A DNA stretch of 64,000 bases, from assembly GCA_021442155.1 (NCBI GenBank), contig CM038229.1:98371271-98435270 (forward strand), read 5' to 3'. The notes beneath the pieces are model-generated. The model was given only the letters and a program-made list of their open reading frames with translations. It was not told where the DNA came from and searched no databases. Source of the stretch: Cymbidium sinense. Its lineage: Eukaryota; Streptophyta; Magnoliopsida; Asparagales; Orchidaceae. Below are positions 1 to 13,200 of the stretch, piece by piece (the stretch's first letter is position 1; each line of letters starts with the position of its first letter). The position numbers and the translations under genes were made by a program.

Positions 1-189
1 ACTTGATGATAAGACCCATTGATAGGTTGCTTGGTATGATGGGCAATATTACTTCTACAATTTGATATCACATACGTTCAGTAGAAAGTAGTGAAGGGAC
101 AAATCTTATGTTCTTGTTGCACATCCCATCCTGTGGACTCTTCCCTTAATGATGATTTGCGATGAGCAAATTATGATCATTCATGAAAT

Positions 190-660
190 AGAAAAATCAT
201 AAATTTGGGAAATGTACTTTGATGGAGCCTCATTGACAAATCTAACATCTAAATTTCCCAAGGGAAAACGAGAATGACGCATCTTCATTCAACCGGAAGG
301 AGGGATAATGAGGCGATCATGGGTTGACTAAGCTAAGAAATAATAATAAGTTGAGTATGAAGCATTAGTGGAAGATCTTGAAGAAGCTATTTTCAGGCAT
401 TCAAACTTGCATATTTTCAATGATTCTCACTTATTATAAATCAAGTACTTGGCATCTATAAAATCAAGCAGTTAGCTTTCTATCACAAGTGAGTTCTTGA
501 TCTTATGAAGCAAATACCAAATATCACACCTCAAGTCTCTTGATTTGAGAATAGCAAAGGCGATTGCTTAGAAAGATTAAGAAAATGGCAAGTATGAATG
601 GTGATTATGTCATGATCGGATATTTACTCGATGAGTTCTAGAGCAAAGTATCAATCCCGT
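190..660 (+). pseudogene. second RNase H-like domain remnant, element A
   Basis: Translation around 205-235 reads WEMYFDGAS, the D-G start of an RNase H fold of the type that Tat-lineage elements carry in addition to the normal RNase H. Downstream pieces such as YEALVEDLEEAI (near 355-390) fit the second helix of this fold. The frame breaks several times. In element C the same place (about 35715-35750) has lost the FDGAS codons, so this copy is the better preserved one. Such domains would act on RNA:DNA hybrids during reverse transcription; this copy cannot. Confidence 0.65.
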
Positions 661-959
661 AGGTATAGGGGTTACAAATTTGATAGAGGATGCATACAAG
701 TTGCTCCTCATACTCCCAAAATCAACAAGAAGTTGTACCAAGAAGACTAAGAATGACGTTACTTGAAAAGCAATGGGAAGCCTTTATTGTAAAAGAGCCA
801 CATGATTGGAGGCAACCCTTCATTGACTACTTTAAAGAAGGCAAATTACCAAATAATAAATCACGTCAAATTGAGAAGAGATGTTACGCTATACTTTTAT
901 CAATAACACTTATATCATAGATCCTTTGAACAAATGTGGCTACGATGCCTAAATGTAGA

Positions 960-1965
960 TAAAGCTGATGGTTGAAGTTCATGAAGGACTTTGTGGTGCA
1001 CACCGCCAGTCCCAAGATGGCAATAAAGATCAAAAGGATGGGCTATTATTCATCTATGGTGAGAGATCAGATCAATCATGCTGCCATGAATGCCAAGTAT
1101 ATGAAAATATAATCCATCAACCTCCAAATCCACTACACCCAACAATAGCATCTTGCCATTTGAATGTTGGGGTACAAATGTAATTGGACCATTGATTCAC
1201 CGCCGACACAACATCGCTTCATCCCAAGAAATATCGATTATTTCTAAGTGGGCTTACCCCATTTAAAGAAGTTACACCGACCAAGTGATCAACTTCTTCA
1301 TGCATAATGTGGTTCTATAGATTTGGAGTGTCGCAATAATTTTGATAATGGTACTTTTCAAAAGTACAAAGATTTATAAATTCATCGATCAGATAAAATT
1401 GATTGATACTCTTCAATATATAATCCAATAGCAAATGATTTGGCGAAGCCTTCAACAAGACATTAGTCAAGCTCAAGAAGATTCTCACTAAAAATAAGAG
1501 AGAATGGCATACTAAACCAGATGCATTATGGGCATATACACTACAAGATGCCGACTAAAGCCACTTATTCATTGGTATTTGAACTAAAGTTCTTCCGCTT
1601 GAAGTTGAGCCTTCACTTTGAGTAGCCATCCAATACATCTAATTGAAGATCAAAATGCTCATCCGAGAATGGAGGAACTCAACGCACTTGATGAAGTTAG
1701 ATTGCAAGCTCATCAAAATCTAGAAGTCTATCGAGCAAAGATGTCGGCTTTTGATCATATGATGGCCTCAAACATTCCAAAAGGGGAATTGGTCTGTGTG
1801 AAGACCAATTATTCCTAATCAAAAAATATGTGGTAAATTTGAGCCTAATTGGGGCCCTTTTGTCATTGAGAAAGTGTACCAAGGAGGGGCATACCAACTC
1901 ATTGACCTAAAGGGTGAAAGACCAATGCCGCCAATTAATGGTCGATACTTGAAAAGTATTATACA
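960..1965 (+). pseudogene. integrase remnant, element A
   Basis: Remnant of a Ty3/gypsy integrase, the enzyme that inserts the cDNA copy. The HHCC zinc-binding module is readable near 970-1110 (VHEGLCGAH, then CHECQ). The catalytic core follows: pieces such as FFMHNVV (about 1292-1312) and TYSLVF-like text near 1565 match the usual core in position but are split between frames. The C-terminal part (1618-1965) keeps long open pieces including MEELNALDEVRLQAHQNLEV and QKPF-like barrel sequence. Stops and frameshifts separate the modules. The paralogue in element C is at about 36440-37470. Confidence 0.8.
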
Positions 1966-3716
1966 TGATGACTACATTCTCAAAGGTATAGAAATCCCCA
2001 CAAGATAGGGACATTTTTTTAGTATATCTATTTAGGTCAACATCGGCTTCATGAGATCCCTAAATAAATATACTCACCCAAATGAAAACTTTTTCTTGAA
2101 AATTCTCCTATTATATAGGGCATTTTTAGATTTATATACATAGATGAAATCAATGTTACATGTTAAAACCCTCTTAAGAGAATATCATTCAAATATTTAT
2201 GTATTTTCTTAATTTCATCTTGAAAGTTCTTCTAAATGTGCTTTAGAATTCTCCCTACAAGATAAGAGCTTTTTTTAGTTTATGTTAAGTTTATTTGAGC
2301 ATGCCGTGTTATAAGATGAGATCCTCAAATATATTATGATTCAGTTGACATATTATTCCAAAATCTAATATAACCATAATTGTCATTGTTGTTGTTGCAA
2401 ACAAAAAGAATTTATTTCCATGCATAAAAAAAGGCAACACTAAATGTCAAAATTTATCTCCCATATTTGCCAAATTTTGAGATCAAGTCAAGAACTCATT
2501 TCAAAATCTTTAAACAATTAAGTTAGAGAAATATCAACCTCTACATCCCAAATCTAAAATATGGATGGGTTCTAAAGGTCGGACTCAACAAGCTCACAAA
2601 TGGTCGAGTTGTTGATGCTCTCCTCACTCAACAAGCAAGAAAAGGCCGCAGTGAAAGAGCCCCGCTCATCGTCGATAAAAAAATCACCAACCCACTATAG
2701 CTTAAGTCAAAGACTCGAGTAGGTTCTAAAGGTCAAACTCAACAAGCCCAATATGGCCAAGTTGTTGACGCTCTCCTCACAACAAGCGTAAGAAAATACT
2801 ACGGTGAAAGAGCCGCTTCGTTAATCTAATGATGATAGTTGTTCAATCTCAAACTAGATCCAAGTGATTACAAGCAACCAGATCCAAGAGATCTTTCTAC
2901 TTGATCGATATATTAATATAATCTAAGGAAATGCTCAATTTGGGGCTCCTCAAATTGATATTGCCTACAGGTGATTCTCAATTTATTCTCAAATGATCTG
3001 ATCAAGCTCAAAGTAATCAAAGCCAATCTCCTCATCAAGTCCATCAAAATAGAAAGCACAGACCGAGGAAGCAATTTCATAGTTCATATAAAAGTCGATG
3101 GTCAACTAAAGAATTTTATGGTTATTCGCCTATTAAAGAACTCATTACTAGACCGATAACTCAACATTGACCCTATATAAGTGAGGTTGGGTCATCTCAG
3201 ATGCACCCTTCAATGAATCCATCAAAGCAATAAGCACTGGATTCATGGCATACATACACTTCCGACAATTCAACATAGATAAATCAAGTCTCATTCATCA
3301 AGTCCGCTGCTTAAGGCTGACAAAAAAGAAATTTCAAAGACCAAGCACGGATAAACTAATTTCCTAGAGGAATCTTTCATCAAAATAAATAAACCAATTC
3401 TCCATCAAACCCAACCAAGCATGAAGCTAGGTTGAGGAAACTCAAATCACAAGGACATAAAAAAAAAGATATCTTCAAGAAAGCCATTGAAGTGATAGAT
3501 GGATGTAAGAACTCTTATCTATCCGACAAGTTGATCGACAAATTGGTCAAGCTTGTCATTTAGCATGTCCTAAACAAGTCATCATACTAATGAAAAATCT
3601 TATTAAAAGCTCAGGCTATTGTAATCAAGTAGAAATGATCCAAGTTCTGCTACCCAAAGGGTCAACCAAGTTTTCAACAAACATGACTCACCCATGCGAA
3701 ATCACATTCATTTATT
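1966..3716 (+). other. 3' tail of element A between integrase and LTR, with tandem repeats
   Basis: No coding region can be supported here. A motif reading CAAGATAGGGACATTTTTTT (with small variants) occurs just after the integrase stop near 2000 and again near 2260. A two-unit tandem repeat with a period of about 154 bases starts at 2568 and 2722 (shared text GGTTCTAAAGGTC and CTCAACAAGC). Both structures recur in element C (37480/37670 and 37990/38143), so they belong to the element. The LTR starts at the TGTTGACCTC at 3717; the purine-rich primer expected just before it is poorly kept here. Confidence 0.6.
2568..2830 (+). repeat. ~154-bp tandem repeat, two units (element A tail)
   Basis: Two copies of a segment beginning GGTTCTAAAGGTC and containing GATGCTCTCCTCACTCAACAAG (second unit GACGCTCTCCTCACAACAAG) start at 2568 and 2722. 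The unit is also duplicated in element C, so the duplication predates the split of the copies. Confidence 0.75.
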
Positions 3717-4809
3717 TGTTGACCTCCACATATGTGTCATAAGTCAAGCCAAGCCCATAAGTCAAATTTGATGGAATCGTGCAAAATTAGAGCTCAAAAT
3801 GAACTAATCACTAAAATATTAAACGACCTCGATCGATAACGGACTTCACCATCGCATTCAAATGTTAAATTGATCATAATATAAATATTTCATAATCTAA
3901 CAATCAACCGATCAAGCAATTGAGCTATTAATGTCGTGAGCATATCGAAAGCAAGCTCACGATATCAAATGACCTGTTCATGAAAATGATCATGGCGTTA
4001 GCGAAGACATCAAAAACTATCAAATGAGACTATCTATGCTTAATTGAACAAGTTTGTTCAATTAATGATGAAGTGGTGGCGTGCATTTTGAGTTGAAATT
4101 GACTCAATTTGACTATCAAGGGCCTCACGATTGATATCGTTGAGTTGAAATATCAAAAATAAATGATATATATTGGCCATGTGATTTTATGCATAAAGTC
4201 AATTAATAAACTTTAAAAATCAATTTAAATTCTTAAATCATAAATCTATTTCTATTGACCAAAAGAATCCCTAATCCATGTGACATAGCCTCAATTCTCT
4301 CTTCTCTAAAGATGAGTCTTCCTCCTTCACACATGGTGGTTGCTCTCCCTCATGCACGGATGAGCTACATGGGCAGTGGCTCCTTCCTCTTTGCACATAG
4401 GATTGAGACCCTTTCAGCATCTCTTCATGAAGCCTGTTCCTCTCTCCATTTCTCCTTCTCTCTAAAAAAAACATAAGTTTGGCTTTTTTTAGCTTCTTCC
4501 TCATCAGAAAAATAGAAGGTTTGGCCACTTCTTCCTCATCTCAAAACAAGGCTTTTGCTTTTTTTTTGCTCTTCCTCATCGAAAAACAAAAGGTTTCTTT
4601 CCTTTTTTCTTTCCTTCTTCTTTCATTTTCTTTCTCTAAACCAAAATTTACAGATTTTTTTTCCCTTTCTTCTTCATCTTCTTTCTTTCTCAAAATCAAA
4701 ATCGAAAATATCTTCCCTCTTTCCCTCATAAAATAATCCAAAATTTCATTTTCCACTTCTCAATCTAAATTTCTCCTGTTTTCAAATCTGGATGTACTTC
4801 ATTTAGTCA

Positions 4810-5240
4810 TCTCCTTTGTCATAAGAACATCATCATTATCGGTTCTTCTTTGGTTTGACATCTCCTCTACCCTTCATTTTTTGTTCACCATAACCAGGAG
4901 AACATCGTCATTAGATGGGTTTTCCTTTTGGTTTTCTAGATCCTCCTTGCATCATTCTAATTTCCTCGCCACAATTAGAAGAACATCATGAGGTGGGTTC
5001 TTCTTTCATTTTCGGTTGCCCTCCTTACATCACCCTTCCATTTTTCTTCTCCATATGAAGAACACCATCATTAGATGGGTTCTTCTTCGACATCCCTCCT
5101 TACATTACCCATCCAATTTTTCTTGTTGTCAGAATAACATCATCATTAAGTTCTTCTCCTAGTTTTCATCTCCCATTTCCGTCCCTTCACCCTTCTCTGT
5201 CAACAGAGAGGAACAGTCATTAGATGGGTTCCTCTCTTAG
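4810..5240 (+). repeat. ~77-bp subrepeat array inside LTR A, six units
   Basis: Copies of a unit with the core GAACATCATCATTAGATGGG followed by TTCTTC begin near 4825, 4900, 4981, 5060, 5132 and 5211, a spacing of 71-81 bases. The same unit appears about three to four times at the same place in LTR D (23268, 23345, 23422), LTR C5' (26240, 26318, 26396, 26470) and the C 3' LTR. Confidence 0.75.
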
Positions 5241-5299
5241 ATCCATCACAATTTTTCTTCATCGATCATTTGCAATGCAAAAAAATGAATCGAGAATAT

Positions 5300-5695
5300 A
5301 TGGGATCAATGTGTGATGTGGATATATATGCTTGTGTTTCTTTGCAGTTTGAAGATCTCATGCTCATTCCGCGATGAGATGAATAATCAGAGGTCAAGAC
5401 ACCACTCACTATGCTCATTATTACCAGTAGAAATATCTCTTGATAAAGCCCCAAATGAAATCGCCAAAATTTTATCAATTTCTAGACTTAGAAAAGGAAT
5501 GAATACATATTGCATTGTATGTATTCTTTCAGTTTAAAACTCATCATGCTCATTAGAGTGTGGCGAGATGGAATTGATGTGGTGTCAAGACACCACTCTC
5601 TACACATTAGGGCATACCAGAAAGCTAAAACACTCGATGCAACCCCACAGGATGGCTTGAGAGGCGCCAAAATTTCATTAATTTTTTTGGGGACT
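5300..5695 (+). repeat. ~200-bp subrepeat inside LTR A, two units
   Basis: Two units begin with a GTGTTTCTTTGCAGTTTGAAG-like start (about 5334) and a GTATTCTTTCAGTTTAAAAC-like start (about 5519). Each contains GAGATG and a GTCAAGACACCACTC core and ends near AAAATTTTATCAATTTC or AAAATTTCATTAATTTT. Other LTRs have three units (C5', D), one (B) or none (C3'). Confidence 0.7.
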
Positions 5696-6637
5696 TAAAC
5701 TCGAAACTAGTTGAATATCTAATTAATTATGAAACCTAAAATCCTAAAATAAAATGAATCCAAATGAAATTTTAAGCTTAAAATTAAATTCAAAAATTGT
5801 CAACTTATGAGATAGATAGTTAACAAGAATTAAACATTTGAGATTAAAATAAGCGGAATGCTTATAAGTGAATATGGATAAAGTTGTTTGCTAGATTTTG
5901 GATCATTTTGTAATCCATTTAGAAACAATTAAAAAGAATTTCAATTGGCTATGTTATTGAAGTGAAAGAATATGAGTTCTAGGGGTGCTTGGTTTCAAAG
6001 AAAATGCAAAGAACTTGACAATCTATCAATAAACATAAGTTTAACTTTGCGATATCTCATTTATATGATTGGAAAATAAATCTCATTGAGTATATAATCA
6101 TAGGATATTTATAGTAAAGTTAACAATCACTTCAAAGAAATCAAATAAAGTTTATAGGAGATTCATACTTAATGACTAATCAATGAGCATGTTTCATAAC
6201 CTTTCTAATGAATGCTTAAACGATTATTATAACATGTGTTTGGCGATGAAAGTAGTTAAGTAAAATACACAGTCATAAAGTGTTAGCTTTCAAGTGATGA
6301 TGGAATCATATTAGATTTCAAATGAGATTATGTTCAATTCAATAGCTCATTAAGAGCAAGAATCACTAATATGTATAAACATGGCTCTTTAAAGATAACT
6401 CAAATAGAGTTTATCATCGATACATGAATTGAAAGCAAATAAAAAAAAAGTTTAAAGAAATTTGATAATGAAGTTGAAAGTTGAACAAGCATGTAATGAA
6501 CTTCAAAGAAAGCGTGATTGCACATGTTTTGAAGTGATTTTAGTTTCATTCACTCTAAAACTTGTGCAAGCTTTTAAAATGTAATGATGTGACAATTTCA
6601 TACATTATGAGAGATGTTCACATTCAACTAGTTGCAT

Positions 6638-6639
<2 letters not shown>

Positions 6640-6687
<48 letters not shown>
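6640..6687. repeat. (TA)n microsatellite in LTR A
   Basis: An uninterrupted run of about 24 TA units inside the LTR. It has no counterpart of this length in LTR C5'. Confidence 0.95.
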
Positions 6688-6691
<4 letters not shown>

Positions 6692-8483
6692 AGCTTAAAT
6701 ATACGATGTGGTGTATATTTCAAGGCAAATATTCTTGCTTCAAACTAGATATTTTAAAATCACATAGAATTTTATAAGAAACAAATATTCATGCATATGC
6801 TAAGGCGGTCACTTTCTTGATTTAGATATCTTGAAATACATGTAAGAGCTTGAACAAGAGAATGAGTGCTTACATATGTTTTGAAATAATTATATGCCTT
6901 GTCCAAATTGCTTCAAAGCTTGTTAAAGCTTTCAATGAATGAATTGGATACTTGCAAGATATCTTTATATTCATTCATCAATTGCCACCGGATTTACAAT
7001 TCTTTATACAAGCATGAGCGACACTAAATGTTGCGAATGAAGGAGCTTTCCTTTAATACAAAATTTAAGGAACTTCTTTCTAAATATGATTTTCAAAATT
7101 AACAAAAATACTAATTAGGTGAAACTAGCTAAGCTATAAACACACATGTGCTCATAGAGATTTCAAGTGTAAATTTTAAAAGTCGAGAAAGTAGCTAAAT
7201 TAGAATTAATTAATATTAATCTGAAAATACTTGATCAATGTACAACTTCTTCTATGCCCTTTGGAATCGCAACATGCATAACAAAGGCATTAATTAAGGC
7301 ATTTTAAATACACGCATGGGCGACACTATCGAATGCTTAAATTTAAGTGCACGAGATTGTTGTTTGGGTTTCTTCCCGTTTAGTCTTAGGACTAGTCGGG
7401 TTAACAAAACCTAAAAATCTATTATAAGAATTTCAACTTAGTGAAATATCGAGAAACTAATTCATTGTGATAGTAGATCTAATCTTCTATTAAGAGCTAA
7501 ATATAGTTGATAGGATCTAAAGTTCTCATATATTATTCATCAATTAACTACCCCAGATGATGTGTTGAATGGTGATTTCAACCGAAAGGGATACTTTCAT
7601 CAAAATATGATTCTAAGCATCAATCTAAAACTATTTTAATGAAATCATATCATTAAAAGCTTAAAGTAAAACTCAATCTATCCACCTTCAAGCTTTGAGG
7701 GTGACAAATTAAGAAAACTTTAGCTCATAAAGGAGTCAATGTCAAATCAAGTATTCTATTATGTTCACTCTCAATCAATCTCTTACCAATAAGGATGTGG
7801 CTCGTGTCCTCTAAGCGTGTGGTTTAGTTAGGCTCCACATATAAAGCATATAACTAGTCCTCTAATCAGTGGTTTGGCGGTTAGGCTCCATTATATTACG
7901 ATCATGATCAGCTCATTTGCTCTCCAATGGTTTTGCCTTTTGAGTTATGAATCATGGGGTATACTTGATAGGGAAAATAGCTCTCATCGGGTAGACTTAG
8001 GACTATCTCCTTAGATAAACACCACCCCAAGTCAATAAAATTTCTGGATGGCGTAACCCATGTGTTGCGATGGATCTTTTGATTGGGTTGGATACCTCCT
8101 CGACTAAGTAGACTAGGAACGCGACTACCGGGATGGCGAGACCATGGGATCTAGATCACGCCGTCATCATTCCCCAACCATCGGTTTAAGCTAAAATGAT
8201 GAATTTTATAATCTTAAATTCTAAAACACCATATCTTTGCTATTATACGCATTTAGTGATCTAATGACTAGCCTTAATGGTTATCTCTTAATTATTGGGA
8301 GGGTAATTAAGAGCTTGCTTTATAGGAAACGTGGAACCAGTCTAAAGTCCTCACCAAATGAGGCTGAAATCTCAGGTAGTGTCTTATCTACTATTCCATC
8401 TACATTTTAAAAATTACAGACATTTTAAATCACTCTTTTCAATTCAAATTATCGAGAGGTTGGTGGTAAATTTTTGAAGCCCA

Positions 8484-10255
8484 CAATAGGCTCTTCTTCT
8501 TCCTCTATTTCTTGTTGTTGTTCTACTCATTGCTCATCTTCGTGGAAAGAACTTGACGTCCTTCTCCTTGTGCATTTGTAGGGGCGTTGTTGTTTATGAA
8601 TGATGACACGATTATAAAAGAGTGTATCAGTCGATCATTTTTGGTTCCACCATATAAACACTTCAACACCCATGATGTCTTTCTCATTTTGATCTTCTTT
8701 TTCTTCATCTTTATCAAAGATTGAAGATCCACCTTCTACTTCTATGAAGACTCTTCTTCATAAACATTGAATTAGTTCGGGTTCCCTAGATCCATATTCC
8801 TAATGGTGCTAAGTAGAAAGTTCATATATATCCACGACCATATAAGCGACTTTCACTTCCATAGTGTCCTCTTCATTATTCTCTTCTGAATTTATGATCA
8901 ATATTTCTAGTGGATCTCGGTTTAATGTGTGGAACAAACACTTCTTCCATTAAATGACTGTGTGATCAATCTTCTCTTATGGGGTGAGATTAGATGATGG
9001 GATCCCCAGAGGATTCTCCGTGTGACCAACATGTCTTTCATGATATCCCTTCTTTGGGTATCCACTTATGATGAGTTATTTTAGGCAAATTTTTGAGTAT
9101 ATGCATCGATGTCACACATCTTCCATTCTTTAGGATTTCATCACGGGCCTCCATATCTGCTTATCCTTTCGCCAGGGACCTTTCGTGTGGATTCTTGAAC
9201 CCACACAGTGTCATGCTCTAATGCTCACCACGTGAAGCATACTCATCTCGATGCTACCATAATAGATGGCAACCTCCTTGGTGGAGATTCATTTTCAATC
9301 ACTAGAGACCTCTGAAATTTTCTTTTCATCATGCCTCTTTCCTTGGCTACATTAAGGACTTTATGTATTAGAGTGTTTGAGTTATCTCCTCGTGGTGGTG
9401 GATCTTGACATTATTGGGTCCATAAAGACGCTTAACTTCACCAATAGAGCTATTCCTTTTACTCACTTTAGATTATCAAAGTTGTTATGGGTAGGAATAC
9501 TCACTTCTAACGTAGTATTGTTTGTTCACCGGGTCATTTAAATGGGATATGTTGAGCCCTTAGCTCGCATTTCTTCTTCTTCTCTCCTTTTGGTTAATTT
9601 GTTTTCGATGAGGAAGTTTCATGATCATGCTTTCCTAGTACAAAAGGTTCAATCGGTGAAGTTGTATCATGAGGCATTAAAGACACGTTTACCCACATGA
9701 TGGTTCTTTTCATCACGGGCTTGATTGACCTAGTCTTTTAAAATTGAAGTTCTTTATCGAGAGAACTCTTTATGGCTTTGATGAGAACATGGCTAGTAGG
9801 AGAAGTAACTTGAGGCCTTCCAAGATGGCCTCAACTGATCACGGGTGAGTACTTCAAGAGTTGTATCTACGATAATTGGAAAATTCAAGCTACCAAATTG
9901 AATAGTCACCCAACATCTCTATGTTGATGATGACGTTGGTTAGGTAGATGTTGCACCATGCCATGGATAGTGAAAGGAGTGCTCAGTAGATTCATTCTAC
10001 AAAAGTGAAAGATGGGGAATAATTATTAATTATTATTTCCTCCATACTTTCAACATACATAGGTACTATAACAAAATAATAATGTAATAAAATATACCTA
10101 TAGAATAATTCATTTGACGTAGTCCTACAATAGTAATTTAAATTTATTACACATCTAAATCACCATTTTGTTTTGAATTTTTAAATTTGCTACTATAGCA
10201 TGTATATGACTAGCCAAAAGATGAAAGAGAATCATATCCACGATGCTGAAATCTA
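8484..10255 (-). mobile_element. Tat/Ogre-like element B, 5' internal (gag-side) part, minus strand
   Basis: Read on the minus strand this segment aligns with 29045 to about 30690 of element C, for example at the gag-side leader (B near 8640-8760 against C near 30440-30550). It begins just inside the 5' LTR at 10256 and stops abruptly at 8484, where it abuts the 3' end of LTR A. The simplest reading is that element A inserted into element B and the rest of B lies beyond A outside the window; a deletion junction is the alternative. No open reading frame of useful length remains. Confidence 0.7.
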
Positions 10256-13200
10256 TGGGCTCCAAAAATTGCCATTACCTCTCAAAAATTGATTAAAGAG
10301 AGTATGATTTGAATGTGTAGGTGTAATTTTCAAGAGATGGAATAGTAGATAAGATACTATCAGATTTCACCCATATTTGGTGAGGAATTTGGTTCTAGGT
10401 TTTATCCGCAAGCTCCTATAGTTAATTACCCTCCCAATAAGTTAGAGAGAACTTTCAATGGCTACGTTAGATTGCTAAATGTAGCATATAGCACAAAGTA
10501 GAGTTTAAAATTTAGATTTAGAAGTTATGAAATTCATCATCATTAGCTTAAAGTGGATGGTTGGGGAATGATGATGTGCCCAATCTAGATCCCATGGTTC
10601 CATCATCCCGGGTTGTCGGGGTCTATTTCTACTTAGTGGAGATAGTTGGCCCAACCTAACTGGCAAGGATCCTTATCTAACACATGGGTTATGTCATCCA
10701 AGAAATCTTTGTAGACTGGGTGGTGTTTGTCTAAAGACAGACTTAAGTCTACCTTAGCGTGAGAGCTTTTTATCTTATCGCATACCCTATGATTCACAAC
10801 TCAAAGGTAGAACCATCATACAGTTACGGTGATTGTAATATAATGGAGCCTTACTATCCAAACCACTCAATCGAGGACTCGGTCATAGCGCATCATCATG
10901 GAGCCTACTGCCAAGAACGTTGTTAGAGGACATGGGTCATATCCTTAGCATGAGATTAATTGAGTGAACATAGTAGAATACTTGATTTGATATTGGCTCT
11001 TTTATGAGCTAGAGTTTTCTTAATTTTACCTTCAATAAATAGTTACGGAATGTGGATAGATTGAGTTTACTTTAAGGTTTTAGAGATTGAATTTTATTTA
11101 AGCAATTTTATATTGATACTTGATTTAAGTTATTTTGATGAAATTAGAATCATATTTTGATGAAAGTTTCACGGTTAAAATCTCCATTCAACATAGCCAT
11201 CATTAGGGAAGTTAATTGATTGACTTGAATATATTTGAGAACTTTAGATCGTCAACTCTATTTACCCTAATAGAGATCGATCTACTATCATGACAAAATT
11301 AGCTTCTCGATAGTCTACTAAGTTGAAACTCTTATAATAGATTTTTAGGTTTTGTACGATCTAAGACTAAACCATGAAGCAACCCGCCAAAGATCCGAAA
11401 CACTTGAATCTAAACATTCAAAGATAAGACGGGTCCCATGCGGGTGTATTTAAGAATATCTTAATTAATGCCTTATGTTCATTTTGTACATGTGTTACAG
11501 GTGGCATTGTGTATCATAAAATTATATTTATATTTGCACTCAAAATATTGTATCTTTGCTTGATTTGTTAACAAATATTTAGCTCTCTATTAATCATCAC
11601 ATTCATTTTTTGTTCTCCCTAAGAAAACTAAGCTTCTTTGAATACAAGCTAACTATTTATTAAGAAGTATTGCCTATACTTGCTAATAGGTCATTATAGT
11701 GAAAACCTCTTATGAATTTCATCTTGATCTTATTAATTTTGAAGATAAACACTTAGATATATCGCAAAAATCTCATTGTGTTACAAATTCAATTTTAAAT
11801 GCAAGACCCAAATGATTCTTTTAAAGGCTACATTTATGAATGATCATGAGCTACCTAAGCGAATTTATTCTTATAAGAAAGTTATCCAATTTCTTACGCA
11901 CTTTATTCTCAATTTGGAATTGGATATTTAGACTTACCATCAATCATTTATCTTTTAATATTCAATTGAGATCTTTACTTTATTTTGAGATTAAATATGA
12001 TTAGTTCACATAAAAAAAATTCAAATCTAAAATGAATTTATCCTCAACTTTAGATGAAGTTTTATATTTATATGAAAACTAGCATTCAAATTTATTGTAA
12101 GTCTCTTATAAGTTTGGCATTTGTCTCCCCAAGTTTCAATTAAGGCTTATTTAATTTTGAGGAATTTGAATTAAAGAGAACTCACCTTACAATTTAAGCC
12201 ATAAAGAATTATAATTAAAGCTTATGAGTTTGGTGTCATCCCTCAATCCCATTGTCACATCTAATTATTAAGTTTAGATAATGATGGGTTCCACATTGTT
12301 TCCTCTAATTTCTATAAATAAGGCTAAGAGGGGGACATCTATTTCATTCCATTTGTTTGAGGAGTTGGAGTGCTTGAAAGAGAATGGTTAATTTTTTTAG
12401 TGGGCTTTCAACTCGCTTAGATAAATCTTGTAAGTATTTTTTACCTCTTTTCTCTTTGATTTAATATTTTACTTATGTATTCATTGTATGTTTGATTGAT
12501 TTAATTTGAATTTAGCTTTAGGTTTCTTTGTTTAGCGTTCTTAAGCGAGTTTTTTTATTCTCCCATTTTTTCTAAGTCAAAAGATTGTGAAATTTGAAAG
12601 CATTTACTAGGAGGAGCGATATCAACATATGTTGGCTTTCTTAAATGCCTAATGAGCATGATGTCTTGCGACATCGTCGATTTTTCATCTCGTCACACCC
12701 TAATGAGTGTAAGGCCTTCAAACCGCAAAAGATAAGCATATATATATACACAATCAATCACACATGTTGGACTCATTTTAATGCGCTGATTGGATTAGAG
12801 AGAGAGGAGATGCGAAAACCAAAAGAAGAACCCATCTAATGATGGTGATCCTCTCAGTTCGGAAAGGGAAAGTCGAAAAGAGGCAAGGAGATAAAGAGAG
12901 AAGAACTCTAATAATGTTTTTCTCTCTGGTTCTGATAAAGGGAAAGGTCGGAAGGAGCGGAAGGAGATCTGGAAAGAGAGAAGAACTCTGATGTATTCTT
13001 GGTTGTGGTAAAGGAATGGAAAGGAATTTGGTTGGGAGGAGTTTGGTGGGAGAAGAGGAAGAAGTGGGATTTTGATTTTGGGGAAAATGAAAGAAATTTG
13101 ATTGGGAGGAAATAAGAAGAAAGGGAAGGAAGATTCGATTTTGGAGAAAATAAAAGTGAGAAGATAGAAAGAAAGTGGAAAAGAAACCCTAACCTTGCAT

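Larger units (their letters stand above)
1..3716 (+). mobile_element. Ty3/gypsy Tat/Ogre-like element A, internal 3' part
   Basis: This is the 3' portion of the coding region of an LTR retrotransposon; the 5' part lies outside the window. In order it holds the end of the first RNase H, a second RNase H-like segment (the residues WEMYFDGAS are readable near 205-235), the integrase (960-1960) and a non-coding 3' tail. The same order and sequence recur in element C from about 35523 to 39111, which fixes the boundaries. An extra RNase H between RNase H and integrase is known for the Tat/Ogre lineage, and the very long LTR agrees. Stops and frameshifts occur throughout, so the copy is inactive. 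Confidence 0.85.
3717..8483 (+). repeat. 3' LTR of element A (~4.8 kb)
   Basis: A long terminal repeat defined by alignment to the other family LTRs (10256-14070 minus, 21705-24768, 24769-29044, 39112-41152). It starts TGTTGACCTC and ends GAAGCCCA. Parts in order: AT-rich U3; a TATA-like run near 4166-4173; a CT-rich leader (4250-4790); six units of a ~77-bp subrepeat (4810-5240); two units of a ~200-bp subrepeat (about 5300-5690); a long AT-rich part with a (TA)n tract at 6640-6687; and a 3' third matching 28000-29044. LTRs of 4-5 kb are typical of Ogre-like elements. The exact final base is uncertain by a few positions. Confidence 0.8.

Noticed and set aside
4255..4756. Overlapping short frames on both strands (Phe/Ser/Leu-rich or Lys/Glu-rich)
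   Set aside because: CT-rich leader of LTR A, low complexity.
12290..12330. CTATAAATA on the plus strand inside LTR B as an antisense promoter
   Set aside because: Single AT-rich match without a conserved counterpart in other LTR copies.
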